From assembly GCA_047632435.1 (NCBI GenBank), contig JBLICU010000001.1:1-64000 (forward strand): DNA of 64,000 bases. The letters are read 5' to 3'. The notes beneath the pieces are model-generated. The model searched no databases. It saw only the letters and a list, made by a program, of their open reading frames with translations, and was not told where the DNA came from. Position numbers and translations under genes: made by a program. Positions 34,805-41,885 of this stretch are shown one piece after another (the stretch's first letter is position 1; the number at the start of each line of letters is the position of its first letter). This stretch comes from JAMZMI01 sp047632435. Its GTDB lineage: Bacteria > Bacteroidota > Bacteroidia > Cytophagales > Cyclobacteriaceae.

Positions 34805-36852
34805 TTCGGATATACTTCGATGAGTAAATAATCCTCAAAGGTGCAATTTATTTGTCCGCATGAGCCTTTGGTCTCGCCTAAAGTCATATTACCGACATAA
34901 TCACGTATGATATAATCACGCTCTTCTAATCCGCGCAATTCAATTTTTCCAGACCAGCTATCTGCATAAAAGGCATAGTGAAGTGTGTCACCTTTGGCAA
35001 TTACGTGTGTTTCAGGTTTGTCATAACCAATATCATATAAACCACCCAGATAAGCTTCTTTCGAAATCATTTTTTGATTGTAGAGTGAAAACCATTTCTT
35101 CCATTTTTCTTCTCTTTCTGGTGTGAGGAGGTAGGAATCAGAGGCAGTTGGATTGTCTTTTGGCCAGGTAAATTTGGTGCCTAGAACAGCACCTACACCA
35201 AAAGAGCTTGCAAAGTCTTCGCCCCCGTCACTTAACTCGACATGATCACCATAATAAGCGGTTTTCGCGACGAGGGCTTTGTAGGTTTTTCCTTTGTGCC
35301 TAATCTGCCATGACGACATGGGGTCGGAAGAAACCGCCTGATTCATGTAAGGCATATTGAAGTAGGACATGCAAGTGCCACATGGGCAATTTTCTACTAC
35401 AGCATGTGGTTTGATGGATAGCGCTTCTTCATAGATGGTTTTGAAAAATAGCGGAAGTGATTCTGGTGCCTGTTCTGGATTATCCAATCCACTATTGGGA
35501 TTGTGGTCTGGAGCTACGGCATTCATATGTTGTCCATCCATTTTTAATCCATCAAAATCCCATTCATTTAGAAACAAATTGACTACCTCCTTTGTATGTG
35601 CTACAGTTTTGGGGTTGGTCGGCGAAAGGTAATAGGCATCCCACCAAGTGATGTATTGTGGAGCCCAATCTTCCAGGTAAAGACGCATATCTGGATTTTT
35701 CTGCAGCAATTTACTGCCCGGATCGGCGGCCAATGGAGCCCACCACAGCTTTGCTTTCAGGTCGTAACTATGGATTCTTTTTACCAAATCTTTCATTTGC
35801 TGATCGCCTTTCGGAAACTTGTCTTTGTTCGTATGCCAGTCGCCTTCCGCTTGCTGAAAACCATCATCAAGCACAGCCCATGTAATTCCGAGTTCTTTCA
35901 CCTTAGGAAGGGTGCCAATTACTTCCTCCAAAGTGAAGTTTCTTTCATATCCCCAGGCACACCAGATAGGTTCGTAAGCAGCAGGCTCTGATGGAGCAGA
36001 TTCGATCCCCTTGGCCTCCATCAATTGAGCATATTTTTGAAGTCCGCCGTAATAATCTCCTGAATGAACACCCACAAAAGTTTCAACCGTTTCGATCGTT
36101 TCTCCGGATGCCAGAAAATTCTGACTGCCAAATTCTTGTTCAATTTTGACTGTAAGCACATTGCTGTATTTTTTCATTTCGGTTGGGAGCGAAACCAGCT
36201 TGGGAGTGAGTGTCGCGTGACCGATGATTAGACCGACATCTGGTCTCCAGATATCCACAACAGGGATACCACCACCATAATCGGAGCTATTCATACCCAT
36301 GTAATTCTTTTGGTAAAAAGTCTCTGTGACCGGTTTGATCCAATCAGCTCTTTCACCAGACGAGCTACCCTGAAAAGCCCAGAAAGGTGGCTCATTGTTT
36401 TCTGAGAGAAGTTTATATGCATTATTGGACCATGATGTCACCTCTATATCCTTGGTGGATTTGTTGGTATAACTAACCTGAGTGAGTACTAAATCAGGGA
36501 AATCAATGTAAGAAGTGATGGTAAGCTTTTTCTCAAGGCCTTCATTTATTCCAATAAAGGTGTGTGTTAGTCCATCACCCAATTCATCTTGGATATCATT
36601 GGTTTCATAAGAGACCTGTTCGAATTCCGATATGCGCACATCACCCGATTGAATATATTCGGAGGACTGAAAAGCATTCATGAATGGTTTTGCTCCGATG
36701 GACATAGAAGTAATTTGTGTTTGAAGGAGACGATTTACCTCTAAAACCAATGAGCCGCTTTCAATTCTCGTTTGCTTTTGAGAACAACCCCATGCAAACA
36801 CGGCAATGAAAAGACTGAGACTAATTTGATAATAGCTTTTGGGCATTTTCAT
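34801..36852 (-). CDS. GH36-like alpha-galactosidase lipoprotein
   Basis: 683 residues. A lipoprotein signal (FIAVFAWGC, acylated Cys23) places it on the periplasmic or outer leaflet. A beta-sandwich N-terminal domain (25-280) precedes a TIM barrel with IWCAWGYERNF, WAVLDDGFQ, KLWWAPLAADP, the nucleophile loop FDGLKMDGQ (Asp439) and the acid/base SSDPMSSW (Asp510). The family cleaves alpha-galactosides and, in some members, alpha-N-acetylgalactosaminides. Its start overlaps the amidohydrolase gene's end by 32 nt. Confidence 0.85.
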   Translation of the reverse strand: MKMPKSYYQISLSLFIAVFAWGCSQKQTRIESGSLVLEVNRLLQTQITSMSIGAKPFMNAFQSSEYIQSGDVRISEFEQVSYETNDIQDELGDGLTHTFIGINEGLEKKLTITSYIDFPDLVLTQVSYTNKSTKDIEVTSWSNNAYKLLSENNEPPFWAFQGSSSGERADWIKPVTETFYQKNYMGMNSSDYGGGIPVVDIWRPDVGLIIGHATLTPKLVSLPTEMKKYSNVLTVKIEQEFGSQNFLASGETIETVETFVGVHSGDYYGGLQKYAQLMEAKGIESAPSEPAAYEPIWCAWGYERNFTLEEVIGTLPKVKELGITWAVLDDGFQQAEGDWHTNKDKFPKGDQQMKDLVKRIHSYDLKAKLWWAPLAADPGSKLLQKNPDMRLYLEDWAPQYITWWDAYYLSPTNPKTVAHTKEVVNLFLNEWDFDGLKMDGQHMNAVAPDHNPNSGLDNPEQAPESLPLFFKTIYEEALSIKPHAVVENCPCGTCMSYFNMPYMNQAVSSDPMSSWQIRHKGKTYKALVAKTAYYGDHVELSDGGEDFASSFGVGAVLGTKFTWPKDNPTASDSYLLTPEREEKWKKWFSLYNQKMISKEAYLGGLYDIGYDKPETHVIAKGDTLHYAFYADSWSGKIELRGLEERDYIIRDYVGNMTLGETKGSCGQINCTFEDYLLIEVYPK

Positions 36853-37897
36853 GGTATAATTTTTTTAGCACCTCATCTGATAAACCAAACCCTTGAAGAG
36901 CCCAGTGATAGTTGAAATGTTCTTTTTGATAAAAATGTTCGTCGTTGGTCTCCAAAATACGGAATGTCACCTCGTACATATCCTTTTCAAATCCCATGTC
37001 GGTTCCATAAAGTAAGCGATCCTGATATTTTTCATAAAATGAATACATATATCTAGGAATGGGAGCAGTTTCCCCATAACGCGCTGATATATCAGCATTC
37101 AGGTTTGGATACGTGTCCAGTAGCTTACCTAATATGGATAAATCGTAGCTACAATTGGCGAAATGACAGGCGATAAAAGTGGTTTTAGGATTTTGACTCA
37201 CGGCATTCTCCAGTGTCTGGATGAGCTGCTGATGTAATAATATGCCATCTGCATCCTTATCAATTCGCCATTTATACCCATTCATCAGCCCATCATTGGT
37301 CGAATCCATTGCTGCATACATCCATATGGGTTCTGCCACATGAATGTTAATTGGCATGCCTAATTCCCCGCATCGCTGGATTAGAGGTTGCATTCGGGCA
37401 TCATCTATATGCATGCCGTATGCGGGGGTGGGGTGAGAGTAGATCAAACCCAAACCTTTGTCCCCAAGTTCACCAATTCCCTTTGCGCCATTGGCAAAGC
37501 ATCTTTCTAATTCTTTAACGGACTTCTCTGCCCAATTAGGTTCATTGTATCCAGTGTAGTCAAATCCACACCAGATATCGAAACGGTCTTTGTAAGCGGA
37601 ATAGGCATTCACCAAACTATCGAATTCCTTTCCTGTGCTGTAAGTGAGCAGAATCGTTTTTTCGATACCGAACTGATCCATATTTTTCACCCAAGTTTCA
37701 ATATCGGATATTGTCTCGGCATAAGCATGGGAATGCATGTCTATGACTGGAAACTTTGCTTTTTCGATCTTAGTAACTGGGATATTATAAATGGAGACTG
37801 GCTGATGATCTTTAAGTAGAAGTGTATCAACGTTTTTGGATGGTTTGTCAACACATCCCATGCATAATGCCAATATTAAAACAATTAACCACTTCAT
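36821..37897 (-). CDS. Amidohydrolase-2-family lipoprotein
   Basis: 358 residues. A lipobox (LILALCMGC) marks a lipoprotein. The metal-dependent TIM-barrel hydrolase motifs are DMHSH (His55, His57), INIHVAEP, ACHFANCS and YGTDMGFE. This is the amidohydrolase-2 branch (ACMSD/TIM-barrel decarboxylases and lactonases), not the NagA deacetylase branch. Substrate unknown; removal of an acyl or lactone group from the glycan is possible. It lies 6 nt after the aldolase gene. Confidence 0.8.
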   Translation of the reverse strand: MKWLIVLILALCMGCVDKPSKNVDTLLLKDHQPVSIYNIPVTKIEKAKFPVIDMHSHAYAETISDIETWVKNMDQFGIEKTILLTYSTGKEFDSLVNAYSAYKDRFDIWCGFDYTGYNEPNWAEKSVKELERCFANGAKGIGELGDKGLGLIYSHPTPAYGMHIDDARMQPLIQRCGELGMPINIHVAEPIWMYAAMDSTNDGLMNGYKWRIDKDADGILLHQQLIQTLENAVSQNPKTTFIACHFANCSYDLSILGKLLDTYPNLNADISARYGETAPIPRYMYSFYEKYQDRLLYGTDMGFEKDMYEVTFRILETNDEHFYQKEHFNYHWALQGFGLSDEVLKKLYHENAQKLLSN

Positions 37898-37903
37898 AAT
37901 CTA

Positions 37904-38722
37904 TTATTTAAAGTTGACCATATTCAGTTTGTCGCTCACCAATTCCATTGCTGATTGAGTTGCTTTTGGAAAGACTTTTCGCAAGTCAATCTCATCACTA
38001 TCAGTTAGTACCACCTGAAGCTTTTTCATAAAAATGTTCTTAATCTCAGTTGCCAAATTGATTTTGGTGATTCCTTTTCGGATGGATGCCTGAACCTGAT
38101 CATGAGGAATGCCGGAGCTTCCGTGCAGAACCAAAGCTGCCGTTGTGGCTTCATTGATTTCGCCAATCAAGTCAAGTTGAAGTTGTGGCGTTTCTTTGTA
38201 AAACCCATGAGCAGAACCCACGGCAATGGCTAATGCATTCACACCTGTGGCTTCTACAAATCTCTTGGCTTCATCTGGCTGGGTGTAAACCATTGCCTGA
38301 TTTTGATTCAACTTGGCGATGTAGCCAAGCTCAGCTTCTACATTGGCACCAAAAGACGCTGCGTATTTTACGATCTCTTGAGTGATTTTTATATTTTCCT
38401 CAAAGGGCTTTTCGCTAGCATCAATCATTACAGAATCGAAACCTTCATTCAGACACGCTTTGACCAGATTTACATCACTACCATGATCCATATGAAGCCA
38501 GGCGGTCACTCCGCATTGCTCGATAGCACTCTTTGCCAGACTGGTAGCTACTTTTACTCCCATGTATTCGAGAGAACTTTCCGATAGCTGTAGAATAACT
38601 GCGGAGTTAGTATTTTTTGCCGCCGTTAAAACCGCAGAGAGGGTCTCAAAATTGTAGAAGTTGGTAGCGAGAAGTGCCTTTCCTTCGCGCTTATTTAACT
38701 GAAGCTGATCTTGTAATTTCAT
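37904..38722 (-). CDS. Class II tagatose/fructose-bisphosphate aldolase
   Basis: 272 residues, slightly short for the class (about 285). Zinc and catalytic residues appear in HMDHGSD (Asp79, His80), EAELGYIAK, VGSAHGFYK, VLHGSSGIP and KINLATE. The sequence resembles KbaY/GatY and FbaA. In the presence of AgaS and a tagatose-6-phosphate kinase-type gene, cleavage of tagatose 1,6-bisphosphate to DHAP and glyceraldehyde 3-phosphate is the likely job. It is cytoplasmic, although the next gene is a lipoprotein. Confidence 0.85.
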   Translation of the reverse strand: MKLQDQLQLNKREGKALLATNFYNFETLSAVLTAAKNTNSAVILQLSESSLEYMGVKVATSLAKSAIEQCGVTAWLHMDHGSDVNLVKACLNEGFDSVMIDASEKPFEENIKITQEIVKYAASFGANVEAELGYIAKLNQNQAMVYTQPDEAKRFVEATGVNALAIAVGSAHGFYKETPQLQLDLIGEINEATTAALVLHGSSGIPHDQVQASIRKGITKINLATEIKNIFMKKLQVVLTDSDEIDLRKVFPKATQSAMELVSDKLNMVNFK

Positions 38723-38817
38723 TTGTTGCTGTGTTAAGAAAATGATTTTTTCTGGCTGTCATTTCTGGCAAATCATTGAGAATATTTTTTTTAAAGGCGC
38801 TTACTGCCTTTTTTGAT

Positions 38818-39756
38818 TTAAATGGTTTGCGAAAACACGCTTTTTGCTGTGGACTTTATCATATCCATAGATTCAAATGCCGTTGTACCACCCGGCTGTG
38901 TTGTATTCACTGCGCCAGTCAGGTTTGCGAACGTGAGGCAAGACACCAGGTCTTTTCCCTGAATGTATTTTGATATAAAACCGGCATCAAAACTGTCGCC
39001 AGCGCCAATACAATCGGCTACATTTTCGTTCAAAAAGGCTGATTTGGTTGTAAGTTCTCCATTGGCCCAAAGATGTCCGCCGTGTTCACCGTCCTTAACG
39101 GCAACCACATTGGCGAATACCTTAATTTTGTTTATCCCGTCCTGAACTGATTTTGTCTTTGTCAGAAACTGTAACTCCTTTTTGTTGGGTAAAAAAACAT
39201 CGACGTATGGCAGTAAAGCTTCAAGATCTAAATCCCATTTTTCGGCAGGATCCCATTGTGGATCAAGCGAAGTAGTTAACCCTAGTTTTTTAGCCCGCCT
39301 TAAGAGAGAAACAATACCAGATCGAAGCGCAGGCTGAAGGAAGATGGAACTTACATGCACATGTTTTGCTTTTCCAAATGATTCATCTGTGATTTCACTT
39401 TCAGCCAGATGCTCCATAGCACCTGGATAGGTGATCATTGCGCGATCCATGTCATAATTGAGCACGATGGTGCTTCCAGTGGCATATTCTTGAGAAATGA
39501 CAATATCTCTAGTATCTACCTTTTTTCTTTTGAGGGATTCTATCACCAGATCACCAAAGTTATCTTTCCCGATTTTACCCAAAAAGGCCACATTCGCACC
39601 CAATGAAGATAAATTACTTGCGAATATGGCTGAACTGCTACCCAACGTTACCGTCATATTCTCGGCTAGTTTTTCCTTGCCAATTTCAGGAAAGCCATCT
39701 ATTCTGTCTAGAATAATATCAACATTTAGTTCCCCAACGACAAGAACATCTATCAT
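38818..39756 (-). CDS. PfkB/ribokinase-family sugar kinase
   Basis: 312 residues. GELNVDIILDRIDGFPEIG at the start, LGSSSAIFASNLSSLGANVAFLGKIGKDNFG, and the C-terminal VADCIGAGDSFDAGF with the full GAGD catalytic motif. This is the ribokinase/2-keto-3-deoxygluconate kinase branch, distinct from the LacC-like kinase at 28630. A candidate galactosamine or N-acetylgalactosamine 6-kinase in this locus. Its start overlaps the AgaS stop by 4 nt, so the two are coupled. Confidence 0.82.
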   Translation of the reverse strand: MIDVLVVGELNVDIILDRIDGFPEIGKEKLAENMTVTLGSSSAIFASNLSSLGANVAFLGKIGKDNFGDLVIESLKRKKVDTRDIVISQEYATGSTIVLNYDMDRAMITYPGAMEHLAESEITDESFGKAKHVHVSSIFLQPALRSGIVSLLRRAKKLGLTTSLDPQWDPAEKWDLDLEALLPYVDVFLPNKKELQFLTKTKSVQDGINKIKVFANVVAVKDGEHGGHLWANGELTTKSAFLNENVADCIGAGDSFDAGFISKYIQGKDLVSCLTFANLTGAVNTTQPGGTTAFESMDMIKSTAKSVFSQTI

Positions 39757-40937
39757 GCTTCAATTTTATTTTGAATTTCGTAAATATTTACCCCCTGCAC
39801 AACTCGGGAAATTGCTCCGTTCCTCGATGGGCTATCAGGAGATAGACCCAAATGAATTGATTTGAAGAAAGCCAAAACCTGCGCTGGCACAATGCTGGCC
39901 ACAGCTAAAAATCCTTCTGCTATTTCGCTGGATGGCAGATTGAGATTGATATTCCAATCCAATTTTACGGTTGACGACTGACTGGTACTTATACCAAGCT
40001 GTACGATCGGATTGCTTGCACTATTGATAGAATTGACAAGATCTTCTTCATAATTCAGTACATATCTGTCATTCGAAAAATGAAAACAGATCAAAGTTTT
40101 GTTATTGATCACTGCTTTCGGCCCATGCCTTAAACCTAGAAATGAGTCATATTTCCCCACCACAATACCGTCGGTAAGCTCCTGCATTTTGAGCTGTGCT
40201 TCCTTAGCTATCCCATAGAGAGGTCCTGAGCCAAGAAATACAGCTCTATCGAAATCTTTTGCAGCAATTTCACTTAAATCATGTATTCCATTTTGGAGAA
40301 AATTTTCAACACTTTCAGACAGAAGGTTGACTGCTGTGTGGTGATTTTCAATATTATCTATATCTGCGATGAGAAGACCAGCCAATAACATGCCTGAAAA
40401 GCTACTGGTCATAGCCAGACTCTTGTCATTCGATTTTTCGGGTAGGTGATAAATGTATCTGTTATTTTTTACGGGCATTTTGGCCAGATCACCATCGGAA
40501 TTGCAAGTGATGATGAGGTGATGACAAGTTTTTGAAAAATGATCTGCAAGTGTTACCGCAGCTTTGCTTTCCGGACTATTGCCTGATCTGGCAAATGACA
40601 CAAGTAGAATATTATTATTTTTTGAGAAATAATCAGCAGGGTGTGTTACCAGATGAGTTGTAGGTACTGAAAGTGTCGTTTTCTTCAAACTATTGTGAAA
40701 AAAGCCTTCAACAGCCATTCCTACATAGGCACTTGTACCTGCTCCTGTCAGTATGATCGCATCTACGTTTTCTTCAACTTTCGAAATGAATTCTTGAATT
40801 TCCTTTTTGCTTGATTGGATACTCTCGAGGATTTCTTGCCAAAGTTTAGGTTGCTGACAAATTTCTCGTGCCGTGTGTATGCCGCCGAGTCGGGTGATCT
40901 CCTGCGTATCGTAACCAAGTAATTTCAACATTTTCAT
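39753..40937 (-). CDS. agaS: AgaS-type SIS-domain galactosamine-6-phosphate isomerase/deaminase
   Basis: 394 residues, the AgaS length. Two SIS domains: the first with LTGAGTSAYVGMAVEG, SFARSGNSPESKAAV and SNDKSLAMTSSFSGMLLA; the second with AVFLGSGPLYGIAKEAQLKMQELTDG and GLRHGPKAVINN. The conserved motifs are those of AgaS, which converts galactosamine 6-phosphate to tagatose 6-phosphate and ammonia. It heads the operon agaS-pfkB and is divergent from the DeoR regulator. Confidence 0.87.
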   Translation of the reverse strand: MKMLKLLGYDTQEITRLGGIHTAREICQQPKLWQEILESIQSSKKEIQEFISKVEENVDAIILTGAGTSAYVGMAVEGFFHNSLKKTTLSVPTTHLVTHPADYFSKNNNILLVSFARSGNSPESKAAVTLADHFSKTCHHLIITCNSDGDLAKMPVKNNRYIYHLPEKSNDKSLAMTSSFSGMLLAGLLIADIDNIENHHTAVNLLSESVENFLQNGIHDLSEIAAKDFDRAVFLGSGPLYGIAKEAQLKMQELTDGIVVGKYDSFLGLRHGPKAVINNKTLICFHFSNDRYVLNYEEDLVNSINSASNPIVQLGISTSQSSTVKLDWNINLNLPSSEIAEGFLAVASIVPAQVLAFFKSIHLGLSPDSPSRNGAISRVVQGVNIYEIQNKIEA

Positions 40938-40980
40938 TCTTGTGTTTATTCAAAACAAATGTAATAAAAATATAAAATAC

Positions 40981-41019
40981 TTTCGTAAACTTATTTTTAA
41001 ATTTTTATAACTTATAAAA
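40981..41019. promoter_or_regulatory. Operator-like motif plus 17 bp perfect palindrome between agaS and its regulator
   Basis: TTTCGTAAACTTATTT (40981-40996) resembles the motif at 31418. Next to it TTTTATAA-C-TTATAAAA (41003-41019) is a perfect palindrome around a central C. Both lie in the 147 nt divergent spacer, where an autoregulating DeoR repressor would bind. Confidence 0.55.
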
Positions 41020-41072
41020 CATTTCATTATCATTTTGAAAATGCAAATTACTTATGAATCGTGAAATAAGAA

Positions 41073-41080
41073 TATATTTG
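41073..41080 (+). promoter_or_regulatory. Candidate -7 promoter element of the DeoR regulator
   Basis: TATATTTG matches TAnnTTTG only 4 nt before the ATG at 41085, which would give a leaderless or nearly leaderless transcript. Confidence 0.35.
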
Positions 41081-41084
41081 CTTT

Positions 41085-41864
41085 ATGAGTAAAAACAGGG
41101 AAAGTACATTAGCAAGAAGGAACAAGATCATCGATAAACTTTCGGTGGCTGGTGAGGTTTTTGTTGATCAGCTCAGCCGTGAGTTTTCTGTAAGTGAAGT
41201 GACCATACGTAATGATCTCGATCAACTTGAGAAAAAACGCATGTTGATACGTGCAAGAGGCGGTGCTATGAAGTTTGAAGGCCGGATGGGAATGGACTAT
41301 GGCATTACGGAAAAAGATAGGATTCATATCGAAGAAAAAAGGAGTATTGGTAAGTTTTCTGCTTCACTAGTAGAGGATGGTGAGATAATCATCATTGATT
41401 CCGGCACTACCACGGTGGAATTTGCTAAAAGTATAGATCATTTGGAAAACATTACGGTTATTACAAATGCCCTAAATATTGCACTAGTACTCGCACACAA
41501 AAACAACATCAATCTGATCATTCCGGGTGGATTCATGAGAAAAAACTCTCAGTCCCTTGTTGGCCCAATGGCCGAAAAAAGCATTGCCAACTTCAATGTT
41601 GATAAACTTTTTCTTGGTGTTGACGGTATTGATGTCAATAATGGTCTCTTCACGCCAAATCTGGAGGAGGCTCATTTGAATGAGCTCATGATTAGGGTTT
41701 CGAAAGAAGTCATTGTATTGACAGATTCAAGTAAATTCAACAAACGAAGCTTTGCCTTTATTTGTGGAATGGACAAAGTGAATCGCGTGGTAACAGACAA
41801 AAAAATTAAAGAAGAAGACTATAATCGGCTCATCGAGATGGGTATTGAGGTTTCACTCGTTTGA
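41085..41864 (+). CDS. agaR: DeoR-family transcriptional regulator, AgaR-like
   Basis: 259 residues. An N-terminal DeoR winged helix (RRNKIIDKLSVAGEVFVDQLSREFSVSEVTIRNDLDQLEKK) with the RARGGA wing is followed by the sugar-phosphate sensing domain (IIIDSGTTTVEFAKSI, NLIIPGGFMRKNSQSLVGP, DKLFLGVDGID, VIVLTDSSKF). AgaR, GlpR and FruR-type members sense phosphorylated sugars. Divergent placement from agaS supports a repressor of the galactosamine genes. Its stop codon abuts that of the convergent gene. Confidence 0.88.
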   Translation: MSKNRESTLARRNKIIDKLSVAGEVFVDQLSREFSVSEVTIRNDLDQLEKKRMLIRARGGAMKFEGRMGMDYGITEKDRIHIEEKRSIGKFSASLVEDGEIIIIDSGTTTVEFAKSIDHLENITVITNALNIALVLAHKNNINLIIPGGFMRKNSQSLVGPMAEKSIANFNVDKLFLGVDGIDVNNGLFTPNLEEAHLNELMIRVSKEVIVLTDSSKFNKRSFAFICGMDKVNRVVTDKKIKEEDYNRLIEMGIEVSLV

Positions 41865-41885
41865 TTATTGTATAATCAAACGAGT
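41855..41885. terminator. Perfect 14 bp hairpin spanning two convergent stop codons
   Basis: ACTCGTTTGATTAT and ATAATCAAACGAGT pair perfectly around a TGT loop. The stem encodes the last residues and stop of both the regulator (plus strand TGA) and the DUF4832 protein (minus strand TAA). It likely ends transcription from both sides. Confidence 0.75.

Noticed and set aside
36821..37897. N-acetylgalactosamine-6-phosphate deacetylase (NagA/AgaA)
   Set aside because: Motifs fit the amidohydrolase-2 branch and the protein is an exported lipoprotein, whereas NagA is cytoplasmic and has a different motif set.
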